A DNA stretch of 64,000 bases from Siphonodentalium dalli (GCA_032622095.1 CP136065.1:25989141-26053140), one strand, 5' to 3'. Positions 45,130 through 57,875 are shown, counted from the first letter of the stretch. The notes: generated from the sequence alone by a model not told the origin. Translations and numbers: made by a program.

Positions 45130-48100
45130 TAGTCCAGGCACATTAGGTTTCACTACGGCAAAAAATAGGGGAAAGCTGAATTTTTCTGGGACTACTAAGA
45201 AGATGCTTATGGACAATATGGCAAAAGTCCCCTAGAATCCGAGTTGAGCTTTTTGAGATATCATGATTTTTCGTAACGGTGCAGATTCTGACGAAATTAC
45301 ATCAGACCATACGCGAATGCAGTCATATGTAGGCTAATTTACGGACTCATTCTTCACACATACCCGTCCACCGTGGAGCAGGTGTCGCTAGATATGTGTA
45401 ATTGATACTAGAGCTTACTAACAGTCGATATTCCATAATTGTGATGACATTTATTGCCGAAGAGAGCATATAAATCGCATGGTGATTCAACATTTTCCTA
45501 ATAAAAGAGGGCGAGTAAAGGTATTCAGACGACAATGAGCTAAAATATGAACCATTATATTAGACCAGTGGTTAATTCAGAAAAGGAAAGTGATAATATA
45601 TATCGAACTATCACCATCCTTAAGATTTTATAGCCGGAAACTTAACACTACCCACTAAATTGTACGCCATGGCTTTGAGTGTATAACAGGCCAAACTAAC
45701 ACATAATAGTCCTGGCGTTTGGCGTAACAATTGTGCAAATGGTGATAACACTATGAAACTTGGCACGTAGGTTCCCTATACAATGTTAATCATTTTCAGA
45801 TGTGTAAACATCGCGACAGGTCCTTCCTTAGCAACGGTTGCTGGCAACTGTCCGACATCGAAGAAATACAAATATGACTGATATTATGGCAGTTTTAACA
45901 ATCTAAACTATGTCATGCAGCATTTTTATGGTGAAAATAAAATTAGTTGTTGTTAGAGTGGATCTGGCTGGAAAATTACCATATTTCTTACTTACTGGGA
46001 TGGTAACGGTTGCTAGGGACATACCCGAAATAGAAAAATGCCGAACTGACTGATATTATGGAAGTTTCAAACTAATATAGACTACGTCATTATCATTTTA
46101 TGGTGAAACAACTTTAATAGTTGTTGTTAGTGTGGGTTCGACTTAAACAATTACTATATGTTTCTGGTAACGGTTGCTAGGGACATACACAAAATCGAAA
46201 AATTCACACATGACTGATATTATGGTAGTTTAAACAAACTAAACTACGCCATGTAACATACATATATTGAACACAATTATTATAATTGTTGTATGTGTGA
46301 ACATGACAGTAAAGTTGCTGCATTCGTTACCTAACGGGTGGTGTAATGGTTGCTATGGACATATCCATATGTATGAGTTTCTGGTAATTTAACTGATATA
46401 ACTGTTTCATAATATGGTATGCGTTTCGGGCAATTTACATGATATAATTGTTTCATAATATGCCACATTATGCTTATATTGACAATAATGCATCACTATA
46501 GGTTGTTGTATTGTGTACTGATGTATTCTCATGTGATTCCCATGTGGCAGATTGGTATTGAGGTTTCAATGTTGCTACGTAACCACCTACCGTTGACAAA
46601 TCTACTTAAAACTGACAGACTATTCAGTTATTTTTATCAAAATGACATACCTGTGTGGAGTTTATGATTGTATCTTCCATCAATCGATTGTTGGAATGCA
46701 TTTTAATGAGACATGTAAAACATATTGACCCACATTTATGTCGATAGCACCTGACCCCCCCCCCCCCCCCATGGAATCCGACATTCACACTACAATTGAC
46801 AATGGAATCCATGCAGAACACTATATCATGGTATGGTAGCATACCCACCAGTTGCTATATGGTAGGAAATATGTGTCCTTCCTATCCATGCCATAACTAC
46901 ATATATGTCAATACATTGGCATGTGTCATTTACATGTCTATAGGAGCTCGTACATGAGCATGGCCTATATATTTCAGACTGCGATACCATGAACTACATT
47001 TAGGAACCGGTCCCCATTTCCTATTTACATGGGCAGCCATGTGCCCATTATCAACCCATAGTTACCATGGTGAATGACCTATATATATGGAACTGCATCA
47101 AATGACGTGTCTTAACTACTGTGTCCATGTCATAGAAAGGGGTCTGGACCGATGGTATACTATTTAGGGCTGTGCCTGGTAATAAGGTCATAACTGTTGG
47201 ATAAGGTCATAACTAAATCGGCCTGGATACATGGGCAGTCCATATTGGACGTCTCAATTTCCTACTTGGATGAGCCTGGGTCCATAGCCATAGTGGTGCA
47301 CACGGCCAATTTATAGGGACCTCCATCCTATAGGGCGTTGCATGACATGCATATAGAGACGTGGATCCATACACAGGCATTTTGGTCCATGTCTTACCCG
47401 TAGGGCCTGGAGTCCATATGTCTCATGTATATGTGGATCAGTCCATTGCCTACCAGCATACATGTGAATATATGAACTGACTAATAACGTCGGTTCCGTA
47501 GCTTATATTTAGGGACCTGTATCCAATGCATACATAATTATAGTCACCTGGGTATTAGGACTACTTAAACGTGCCTGGGTCTTTGGTGTAGATATATCAC
47601 GTATAAGGGGTGGATCCATATCCTACATATAGGCATCCGCTTATTCCTGGTACAATGCTATATGGCATACATATATCGGCCTTGGTTCATGGTCTACACA
47701 TATGGGCATGTGTCCATGGCCAACCTACAGTGCCATGTGTGTGCTATTTATAGGCGCCTCAATCCTTAACCTTCATATATGTGGCATCGGTCCAATATCT
47801 ATGTATAGGTTGATCTGTCACAAAACTGTCCCATATGTTCATACCATATATATGGTCCTGAATCCACGGTGTACTAATGTATTGTGCATCAGACTTGGTA
47901 TCTGAGTACATGGGCACTTGGGTATTTGAACCATGCAACCGTGTCATGGTCCTTGAAAATGCAGCTTAGGTATCATACATGTATAATGGGCTGGGTCCAT
48001 CGCCATAGAGTATACTAATGTATTTATATAACACGGCATCGCTCCATTGCTGCCCTGGTGACCATGTATAACCCGTCTAACATCGTAGTTAAATGGTGTA

Positions 48101-49625
48101 TGCCCAGTCTATAGATGCTTGGATCCAAGGCCAATATATAAGGGTTTATATGAAGCGGTCTGGTTCATGGACTATACATATCCTAGTCTATATGTATGGC
48201 CATGTGTCCTACGACTACGTATATGTGCCTGGGTCCTAACCCAACTATTGTAGGCTAGGCCCATGGCTAACATATTGGTGGCTGGCCCTTTGTTCTTCAT
48301 ATATAGAAGAGTGGGTCCGTGACTTACATTATACATCTAGCTGTGTTGGTCTATGGCTTATATAACTATTATGGTCGTGCCTCATATAAAATATAAGCAA
48401 CGACTTTTCAACTCTCACTTTTAATTCCCGATATCTGAATTGGATAATTGTACCCATATGGAAACTAAATTTGTAGCACATTCTGCTTAGGCCCACATTA
48501 ACACCATAACAAACGAGTTTAATTAAAACTACCATAATATCAGTGCATTTTGGGTATTTCCTGTATGACCCTGGCAACAGACACCACTCATATAAGTAAG
48601 AATTATATGGTACTATTTTCAGCCAGCTCAACACTAACAACAACTATTATCATTGTTTTCAACATAAAAGTGCCATTTGGTGTAGTTTAGTTTGTTAAAG
48701 CAAATAAATATCAGTCATATGTGCATTTTTATATTTTGTGTGTCCCTAGCAACCTTCACCACCACTGTCCTGTAAGTAAAACATATGGCAGTTTGTCAGT
48801 CAGGTCAAAACTGACAACAATTATTTTCACCATAAAATGCTACACGACGTAATTTAGTTTGTTAGATCTAACATAATATCAGTCATATGCATTAATTCGA
48901 TGCCGGGTAGTTGCTATCCGTTGCTAAGAAGAGCCTGTTGCGAATGTCACCACATGTGAAAATGAGTAGTAGTGTATAAGAAACATATGTGCCAAGTGTC
49001 ATGCTTTTATCGCCTTTTTCACAGTTGTTGTGTTTTCTACAACAACCGCATGAACTAGCAGAAGGGCAAAATGTGGCGAGAGTCAGTTTAGGGGGTAGGG
49101 TTATGTTTTTACAAGTATTTGCCACTTATCATAGGTATAGTCGCTAATTCCGCAAGTTATATTGAAGGAGTGGTGTATGTGCAGTTTTTAAAACAAATTG
49201 CTCGCGTCTACGTAATGAGTAGCCCGAGAAATTTGACATCGACTACGACAGTTTGTCTGAAAAAATCGTCATTTTTTGGGGTCATTAAGTTATTTTTGTC
49301 CATAATGTGCGAAATTCATTCAAATCTTCCCGTTCAATTGGTATATTGGTTCGAGAATTGTGTATTGAACAATATTGAGTACATTTGGTAAATGTTTCGG
49401 CTGAAAAATTGATATAGCATCCAATTATTCCCATGATTGTGAAAAATATAAAAGTTAGTTTTTTTATATGGAAAAAATGGTTTAACTCAAAAAGCTCAAC
49501 TCGGATTTTAGGGGACTTTTCGTGACGCATCCGCGATGTTATGGCCTAAATAATATAAAAAAAAATAAGCTTTCCCCTATTTATTTCCTTACTTTTCCCC
49601 TGTCACGCCTAATGTGCCTGGACTA
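45130..49625. mobile_element. Foldback element L (4.5 kb) inside element X
   Basis: The ends TAGTCCAGGCACATTAGG and CCTAATGTGCCTGGACTA are flanked by TTG on both sides (45127-45129 and 49626-49628). Arms pair again at AAAAGTCCCCTAGAATCC...GAGTTGAGCTTTTTGAG (45222 and complement near 49485-49530). Next inside are ~150-bp tandem units 'actgatattatgg(c/t)agttt...taacggttgctagggacat' (45700-46460), whose inverted copies occupy 48540-48920. The centre (46860-48330) is a different, degenerate minisatellite. No coding region was recognised. Confidence 0.75.
46860..48330 (+). repeat. Degenerate minisatellite, core of element L
   Basis: Dozens of loosely related units of roughly 35-45 bases are built on 'tacatatatgggcctgggtccatggc'. 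No two neighbouring units are identical. Sequence is enriched in TATATG, GGCC and GTCCATGG words. Both strands are mostly closed. Confidence 0.6.
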
Positions 49626-49629
49626 TTGA

Positions 49630-50400
49630 TGTGGAGAAACACCTCGTGGACGCTTGGCTTCGCATCCTTGCAGTGATACCATCTGAACTTCTGAAATAAA
49701 AAGAGGAAATTGTGCTTAATAATTATCTTTGATGATATTTGGGCAACCATGCCCCGTAAGCGTGGGTTTGAGCAATAGTGTTGTGTATATACCCATTTAC
49801 AACAGTGGATTGACATGCAATGTGTACAAATAAACTATATTTCTCAATCAGTATGATCATTTATTATCTAATCGACAAGAACACCCTTTACTTTACACGT
49901 AAAACTCATTTATGACATAAATATGAAAAATGAGTTTTCAAAGAACGAACCGTCGCCTCTCCAAATCAGGTAACTACGAACCGTCGCGTTCGATAAATTA
50001 GAACCGTCGCCTACCCCTGCTTGTTATATGAGCGCATTCTCAGCTGTAACAAATCGGATATAGGAATAGCCCGTAATCAAGGTAATCGTCGATAACCAAA
50101 GTTTCTAAAATCGTTATGGATGATAGAAAACATTGCACTAATTCGCCCAGAACAAAGCTTTTCAAGCAGTCATGCTGAAATATCTCGGAGATCTGGCGGT
50201 GATAAGCTGATTTTATTGAGTGAAATATGGGTAAGAACTCCTTTATTAAACATGCGTCGATGCCTATGGCATACAATCAAATCATATTGTATTCATGACA
50301 AACCAAAGGTATGTTTTATATTGAAAAACTTACCATTTTGAGATGTTGTTTTCCTTTTTCACCGCTCAAATCACAACGCAACCGTCGCTTTATCAGTTGT
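49630..50400. other. Right inner part of element X with GCGACGGT motifs
   Basis: Contains three closely spaced GAACCGTCGC motifs (49948, 49978, 50004) and another at 50381. Otherwise no gene is recognised. The plus-strand frame at 50120-50341 has no motif. Confidence 0.5.
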
Positions 50401-50457
50401 CCACCGTCGCATTTATCGGAATGCAACCGATCCTCACGTCGCAGTTCTCCCCCAGTG

Positions 50458-50768
50458 AAAGTCACAGCCAATTCAAGCCGTTTTAAAGTTTTCGCCAGAA
50501 GTAAGATAAACGCTCTTTATCTTTACCATATCAGGTATAAACTAACACGAAACGCTCTTTTCTGTGTGTGTCGTGGAAATGACATTTTTGTTTGGGACCC
50601 AAACACCGTGTTCATTGTTGTGTTGTATTTTTCATTGCTTCAATGCGTCTTTTTTTGAGTCACAGAAAGGACGATAAGATAGTTATCGACCTATTTCGAT
50701 ACCGGAAAAATTCAAAAGCGAATATTATTGGAGCGCAAACCGCCATGTGGCTTTAAACAACAAATTAA
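50458..50768 (+). repeat. Repeat M, right part (resumes after element X)
   Basis: Begins AAAGTCACAGCC and continues 'cgccagaagta', 'aacgctctttat', 'taccatatcagg', 'tttgtttgggacccaaacaccgt', 'cttcaatgcgtctttt', 'atcgacctatttcgataccgg', ending 'gtggctttaaac'. It matches copies at 60940-61245 and 62060-62370. Confidence 0.87.
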
Positions 50769-50769
50769 C

Positions 50770-51344
50770 ACTTTATTTAATGAATGGATTCTCCCACCCA
50801 GTCTATTATTCCATTGGAGTTGTGCTCATTAAAATTAGCTCAAGACAATATGATTAAAATATAATACAAGTGCTGAAGAATTCATATTCTTTGGTGGGAA
50901 ATATTCAGAAAATACGTTCAAGAAACGACCTGCTTATTATCTGAACATTTCATAAGGAAACTACTCGTCAATTAGTATTTAGAAAGGGTTAAAGCGGCTC
51001 ACAATGTTCAGGCTTCTTACTTATGTGAGTCGATCCGCCCTTCAGGACAACCACGTCTCCGTTCCTATATACATATAAAACTCTGGCAGCAAAAATGTTT
51101 CTTTATACAAAATGAGTGGTACCGGTACATTGTCTTTCTCTGTGAATATTACTTATTAGAAAGTTCTCTCAATCTTACAGTGTGGAGAATATATATTAAT
51201 CTTCCGCAATAATCATCAATATATGCAGATGTATCTGAAGAACCTGTTGGTATGGTTGGTGGGAGGATGAACTGTATCTTCTGATCATCGTCGATGGCTG
51301 CAAAGTTATGTTGGTTCATATGCTCTTAGGTCGAGGATATAGCG
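50770..51344. other. No gene seen
   Basis: AT-rich spacer between repeat M and the large palindrome; nothing recognised. Confidence 0.45.
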
Positions 51345-54300
51345 TTAATTAAAGGCAGCGGCTATTCGCCATCGGATGGCAAATAGCGATTCTACCGATA
51401 TGCGCTATTTGCCATCCGATGGTATTTTAAATAAAAGAAAACATATCAAATCATCACAATACGCTATTATGATGAGGATTCCTACCGCCTTCGTGATCAT
51501 TAGGCCCAGTTGACCGTCGGTTGACCACCTACAGATATCATGGGGGGATGGCAAATAAGAAATCGACAAATTTTGAAGGAAATTTCGTATAGTTTGAACA
51601 TTTAGTGGCACAAGCTGTCGCTATATGGCCACATAATCACCATTTCAACCCGCCTTACTGAAAACCCGGACCAGTTGACCGTCGGTTGACCACCAACAGA
51701 TATCCTGGGGGGATGGCTAATAAGAAATCGACAAATTTTGAAGGAAATTTCGTATAGTTTGAACATTTAGTGGCACAAGCTGTCGCTATTTGGCCACATA
51801 ATCATCATTTGTACCCGCCTTACTGAAAACCCGGACCAGTTGACCGTCGGTTGACCACCCACAGATATCCTGGGGGGATGGCAAATAAGAAATCGACAAA
51901 TTTTGAAGGAAATTTCGTATAGTTTGAACATTTAGTGGCACAAGCTGTCGCTATATGGCCACATAATCATCATTTGTACCCGCCTTACTGAAAACCCGGA
52001 CCAGTTGACCGTCGGTTGACCACCCACAGATATCCTGGGGGGATGGCAAATAAGAAATCGACAATTTTTGAAGGAAATTTCGTATAGTTTGAACATTTAG
52101 TGGCACAAGCTGTCGCTATATGGCCACATAATCATCATTTGTACCCGCCTTACTGAAAACCCGGACCAGTTGACCATCGGTTGACCACCCACAGATATCC
52201 TGGGGGGATGGCAAATAAGAAATCGACAAATTTTGAAGGAAATTTCGTATAGTTTGAACATTTAGTGGCACAAGCTGTCGCTATATGGCCAACATAATCA
52301 TCATTTGTACCCGCCTTACTGAAAACCCGGACCAGTTGACCGTCGGTTGACCTCCACAGATATCCTGGGGGATGGCAAATAAGGAATCGACAAATTTTGA
52401 AGGCAATTTCGTATAGTTTGAACATTTAGTGGCACAAGCTGTCGCTATATGGCCACATAATCATCATTTGTACCCGCCTTACTGAAAACCCGGACCAGTT
52501 GACCATCGGTTGACCACCCACAGATATCCTGGGGGGATGGCAAATAAGAAATCGACAAATTTTGAAGGAAATTTCGTATAGTTTGAACATTTAGTGGCAC
52601 AAGCTGTCGCTATATGGCCACATAATCATCATTTGTACCCGCCTTACTGAAAACCCAAACCAGTTGACCGTCGGTTGACCACCCACAGATATCCTGGGGG
52701 GATGGCAAATAAGGAATCGACATATTTTGAAGGAAATTTCGTATAGTTTGAACATTTAGTGGCACAAGCTGTCGCTATATGGCCACATAATCATCATTTG
52801 TACCCGCCTTACTGAAAACCCGGACCAGTTGACCGTCGGTTGACCACCCACAGATATCCAGGGGGATGGCAAATAAGGAATCGACAAATTTTGAAGGAAA
52901 TTTCGTATAGTTTGAACATTTAGTGGCACAAGCTGTCGCTATATGGCCACATAATCACCATTTGTACCCGCCTTACTGAAAACCCGGACCAGTTGACCGT
53001 CGGTTGACCACCCACAGATATCCTGGGGGGGGGGTGGCAAATAAGAAATCAACAAATTTTGAAGGAAATTTCGTATAGTTTGAACATTTAGTGGCACAAG
53101 CTGTCGCTATATGGCCACATAATCATCATTTGTACCCGCCTTACAGAAAACCCGGACCAGTTGACCGTCGGTCGACCACCCACAGATATCCTGGGGGGAT
53201 GGCAAATAAGAAATCGACAAATTTTGAAGGAAATTTCGTATAGTTTGAACATTTAGTGGCACAAGCTGTCGCTATATGGCCACATAATCATCATTTGTAC
53301 CCGCCTTACTGAAAACCCGGACCAGTTGACCGTCGGTTGACCACCTACAGATATCATGGGGGGATGGCAAATAAGAAATCGACAAATTTTGAAGGAAATT
53401 TCGTATAGTTTGAACATTTAGTGGCACAAGCTGTCGCTATATGGCCACATAATCACCATTTGTACCCCCCTTACTGAAAACCCGGACCAGTTGACCGTCG
53501 GTTGACCACCCACAGATATCCTTGGGGGATGGCAAATAAGGAATCGACAAATTTTGAAGGAATCCCCCCATGATATCTGTAGGTGGTCAACCGACGGTCA
53601 ACTGGTCCGGGTTTTCAGTAAGGCGGGTACAAATGATGATTATGTGGCCATATAGCGACAGCTTGTGCCACTAAATGTTCAAACTATACGAAATTTCCTT
53701 CAAAATTTGTCGATTCCTTATTTGCCATCCCACCAGGATATCTGTGGGTGGTCAACCGACGGTCAACTGGTCCGGGTTTTCAGTAAGGCGGGTACAAATG
53801 GTGATTATGTGGCCATATAGCGACAGCTTGTGCCACTAACTGTTCAAACTATACGAAATTTCCTTCAAAATTTGTCGATTTCTTATTTGCCATCCCCCGG
53901 GATATCTGTGGGTGGTCAACCGACGGTCAACTGGTCCGGGTTTTCAGTAAGGCGGGTACAAATGATGATTATGTGGCCATATAGCGACAGCTTGTGCCAC
54001 TAAATGTTCAAACTATACGAAATTTCCTTCAAAATTTGTCGATTTCTTATTTGCCATCCCCCCAGGATATATGTGGGTGGTCAACCGACGGTCAACTGGT
54101 CCGGGTTTTCAGTAAGGCGGGTACAAATGATGATTATGTGGCCATATAGCGACAGCTTGTGCCACTAAATGTTCAAACTATACGAAATTTCCTTCAAAAT
54201 TTGTCGATTCCTTATTTGCCATCCCCCCAGGATATCTGTGGGTGGTCAACCGACGATCAACTGGTCCGGGTTTTCAGTAAGGCGGGTACAACTGATGATT

Positions 54301-56569
54301 ATGTGGCCATATAGCGACAGCTTGTGCCACTAAATGTTCAAACTACACGAAATTTCCTTCAAAATTTGTCGATTTCTTATTTGCCATCCCCCCATGATAT
54401 CTGTAGGTGGTCAACCGACGGTCAACTGGTCCGGGTTTTCAGTAAGGCGGGTACAAATGATGATTATGTGGCCATATAGCAACAGCTTGTGCCACTAAAT
54501 GTTCAAACTATACGAAATTTCCTTCAAAATTTGTCGATTCCTTATTTGCCATCCCCCCAGGATATCTGTGGGTGGTCAACCGACGGTCAACTGGTCCGGG
54601 TTTTCAGTAAGGCGGGTACAAATGATGATTATGTGGCCATATAGCGACAGCTTGTGCCACTAAATGTTCAAACTATACGAAATTTCCTTCAAAATTTGTC
54701 GATTCCTTATTTGCCATCCCCCCAGGATATCTGTGGGTGGTCAACCGACGGTCAACTGGTCCGGGTTTTCAGTAAGGCGGGTACAAATGATGATTATGTG
54801 GCCATATAGCGACAGATGGTGCCACTAAATGTTCAAACTATACGAAATTTCCTTCAAAATCTGTCGATTTCTTATTTGCCATCCCCCCAGGATATCTGTG
54901 GGTGGTCAACCGACGGTCAACTGGTCCGGGTTTTCAGTAAGGCGGGTACAAATGGTGATTAGGTGGCCACATAGCGACAGCTTGTGCCACTAAATGTTCA
55001 AACTATACGAAATTTCCTTCAAAATTTGTCGATTTCTTATTTGCCATCCCCCCATGATATCTGTAGGTGGTCAACCGACGGTCAACTGGTCAGGGTTTTC
55101 AGTAAGGCGGGTACAAATGATGATAATGTGGCCATATAGCGACAGCTTGTGCCACTAATTGTTCAAACTATACGAAATTTCCTTCAAAATTTGTCGATTC
55201 CTTATTTGCCATCCCCCCAGGATATCTGTGGGTGGTCAACCGACGGTCAACTGGTCCGGGTTTTCAGTAAGGCGGGTACAAATGCTGATTATGTGGCCAT
55301 ATAGCGACAGCTTGTGCCACTAAATGTTCAAACTATACGAAATTTCCTTCAAAATTTGTCGATTTCTTATTTGCCATCCCCCCAGGATATCTGTGGGTGG
55401 TCAACCGACGGTCAACTGGTCCGGGTTTTCAGTAAGGGGGGTACAAATGGTGATTATGTGGCCATATAGCGACAGCTTGTGCCACTAAATGTTCAAACTA
55501 TACGAAATTTCCTTCAAAATTTGTTGATTTCTTATTTGCCATCCCCCCATGATATCTGTAGGTGGTCAACCGACGGTCAACTGGTCCGGGTTTTCAGTAA
55601 GGCGGGTACAAATGATGATTATGTGGCCATATAGCGACAGCTTGTGCCACTAAATGTTCAAACTATACGAAATTTCCTTCAAAATTTGTCGATTCCTTAT
55701 TTGCCATCCCCCCAGGATATCTGTGGGTGGTCAACCGACGGTCAACTGGTCCGGGTTTTCAGTAAGGCGGGTACAAATGATGATTATGTGGCCATATAGC
55801 GACAGCTTGTGCCACTAAATGTTCAAACTATACGAAATTTCCTTCAAAATTTGTCGATTTCTTATTTGCCATCCCCCCAGGATATCTGTGGGTGGTCGAC
55901 CGACGGTCAACTGGTCCGGGTTTTCAGTAAGGCTGGTACAAATGATGATTATGTGGCCATATAGCGACAGCTTGTGCCACTAAATGTTCAAACTATACGA
56001 AATTTCCTTCAAAATTTGTCGATTTCTTATTTGCCATCCCCCCAGGATATCTGTGGGTGGTCAACCGACGGTCAACTGGTCCGGGTTTTCAGTAAGGCGG
56101 GTACAAATGATGATTATGTGGCCATATAGCGACAGCTTGTGCCACTAAATGTTCAAACTATACGAAATTTCCTTCAAAATTTGTCGATTTCTTATTTGCC
56201 ATCCCCCCAGGATATCTGTGGGTGGTCAACCGACGGTCAACTGGTCCGGGTTTTCAGTAAGGCGGGTACAAATGGTGATTATGTGGCCATATAGCGACAG
56301 CTTGTGCCACTAAATGTTCAAACTATACGAAATTTCCTTCAAAATTTGTCGATTTCTTATTTGCCATCCCCCCATGATATCTGAAGGTGGTCAACCGACC
56401 GTCAACTGGGCCTAATGATCACGAAGGCGGTAGGAATCCTCGTTATAATAGCGTATTGTGATGATATGATATGTTTTCTTTTATTTAAAATACCATCGGA
56501 TGGCAAATAGCGCATATCGGTATAATCGCTATTTGCCATCCGATGGCGAATAGACACTTCCTTAATTAA
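51345..56569. mobile_element. Giant foldback element: 5.2-kb palindrome of 165-bp units
   Basis: The left arm (to about 53561) has ~12.5 head-to-tail copies of a 165-bp unit containing TTGACCGTCGGTTGACCACC, GGGGGGATGGCAAATAAG and TAGTGGCACAAGCTGTCGC. At about 53562 the orientation flips and ~17 inverted copies run to 56414. Outside both arms, a unique 140-bp block is mirrored, including a terminal hairpin of GCCATCGGATGGCAAATAGC with its complement. The ends read TTAATTAAAGGCAGCGGCTA and, inverted, TTAATTAAGGAAGTGTCTA. A TTAA (or 8-bp TTAATTAA) target duplication is therefore likely. No protein is encoded: every frame of the unit is interrupted. Confidence 0.93.
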
Positions 56570-56805
56570 ATACTGCTTCGAACAGATTCGAGTACTTCAC
56601 AATGGAGAATAAAGCGGGTTCTTGTCTCTCTTCCTCTATGGTGCATCTCAGTCAGATCAGTGTCCGAAAACTTCTGCACATACCATTGATGAGAACACTA
56701 CTTTGAGTTCGATAGATAGTGTGTAGCAGTGGACTTTACCATCGTAGACCCGAAACACAAGCTGTTCTCCCGAAAATTCGGACATTATCTGCTTGCAATA
56801 GTTTT
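56570..56805. other. No gene seen
   Basis: Short spacer between the giant palindrome and repeat N. Confidence 0.4.
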
Positions 56806-57110
56806 AGGTTGATAATCTGCTGAGAATCGCCTCATTTTGAGTCGATAATGTGCTGGAAATGAGAGCGTTTTAGTCACATTATCGACTCATAATGAGGCAA
56901 TTCTAAGCATATTATGTGTACACAATAACACATATGAGCCAACTTTTCAGGTTTACGTTCTTTAACATGTGTTTTCACTGTGTTCCGCGCCATAAAACGA
57001 AATAAAGGACATGACTCCATTATCTGCTTATTTCGGAATCAAATAATCACATTATGTACCCTATTCACTCTATAGGTCGATTTGTGCGTATTTTAGCGAG
57101 GATATGTTGC
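56806..57110 (+). repeat. Repeat N, copy 1
   Basis: Shares 'gagtcgataatgtgctg(g/a)aaatgagagcgttttagtcacat', 'ttctttaacatgtg', 'cataaaac(g/t)aaata', 'gatctgcttatttc(g/a)gaatcaaataatcac' and 'gcgaggat' with 62605-62890. Within it, TTATCGACTCATAATGAGGC pairs with GCCTCATTTTGAGTCGATAA, forming a hairpin. A tail piece also occurs at 57920-57975. Confidence 0.8.
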
Positions 57111-57560
57111 GAAACACGTAAGATGTGGTAATATTTTTCGAACTGGTCACTCGTTCTGACATTTCCAAGGTCTTGTGGATACTTACTACAAAAATGAAGC
57201 ATAAGCCCTTTCATTAGTTCAAACGTTGCAGCATTTTTCTTGCCAGTAACACCACCACCAGTTAATTTAAATGAGAGCACAGGTGTACGGTTTGTTGCTT
57301 AAATTTCTTTGTATTGCTTTGTTGACATTTATTTGATAGGTATTCGACACTACAGTTCTGTAGGGTAGAGCAAAGTCGCTTCCGATTGCAGAAGACACCA
57401 GATCTGGAATGGCGTTGTTTTGACTGGGACTAGCAGTTTTAGGAAAAAATTGCAACGACTTCTTTGGAGAGAGAACCATCTTGGATTTATGGAACTGTTT
57501 TAACTCACCACAGTCGCCGCACACGATGGTACTCAACGCATGGCAACAGTGGAGAACAAA
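57065..57560 (-). other. Possible decayed minus-strand coding sequence, family unknown
   Basis: Two overlapping minus-strand frames look protein-like and might be one reading with a frame change near 57270: a CGDCGELKQFHKSKM segment (about 57470-57510) leading to NKPYT, then LSFKLTGGGVTGKKNAATFE (about 57205-57280). I do not recognise the family. The lower end overlaps repeat N. Confidence 0.3.
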
Positions 57561-57630
57561 ACTGTTGTAACGAGTGGAGAACAAAAATTTGTAACGAGTG
57601 GAGATCAAAACTGTTGTAACGAGTTTCCAC
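57545..57630 (+). repeat. Three-copy ~29-bp tandem
   Basis: 'ggaga(a/t)caaaactgttgtaacgagt' occurs three times in a row with one shortened copy. Confidence 0.7.
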
Positions 57631-57679
57631 CAGTTGTTATGATCGGCTGTGTGTACAAATTGCAAATTGCTGCCGTCAC

Positions 57680-57875
57680 CTTTTTTCGCAGACAGACGAA
57701 ACATGCACGCAAATAGAGTTGCTGAAGAGAAATATTGAAAGTCAAATAAAAGCAATTGAAGACAAAACAGGAAAAGAAAATAGATAACCAACTGAGAGAA
57801 CTAAAGGAAGCAGTGAAAATGATAAAACAAAAATCAAGCAAACCACGCAACCAACTCCTGTGTATCAGATGGGAA
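57680..57875 (+). other. Possible coiled-coil remnant, frameshifted
   Basis: The plus-strand reading ETCTQIELLKRNIESQIKAI, then after a frame change NQLRELKEAVKMIKQKSSK, has heptad-like leucines and charged residues. It could be a trace of a LINE ORF1 or another coiled-coil protein, but it is short and broken. Confidence 0.25.

Larger units (their letters stand above)
42126..50457. mobile_element. Element X: 8.3-kb transposon-like unit carrying a zinc-finger gene
   Basis: The terminal inverted repeat starts CACTGGGGGAGAACTGCG and continues for about 57 bases with one mismatch (42126-42182 against 50401-50457). The 5-mer AAAGT is duplicated outside (42121-42125 and 50458-50462), and the two flanks are the two halves of one repeat M. 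Subterminal GCGACGGT(TC) motifs point one way at the left (42168, 42553, degenerate at 42610) and the opposite way at the right (49948, 49978, 50004, 50381, 50402). A C2H2 gene starts 146 bases inside the left end. A 4.5-kb foldback (L, 45130-49625) lies within, so the unit was probably 3.8 kb before. CACTG ends with 5-bp duplication recall Transib; CACTA elements have similar subterminal repeats. No transposase was recognised. Confidence 0.85.

Noticed and set aside
51345-56569. CRISPR array or coding repeat protein
   Set aside because: The 165-bp units show no unique spacers, all frames contain stops, and the array inverts at its centre.
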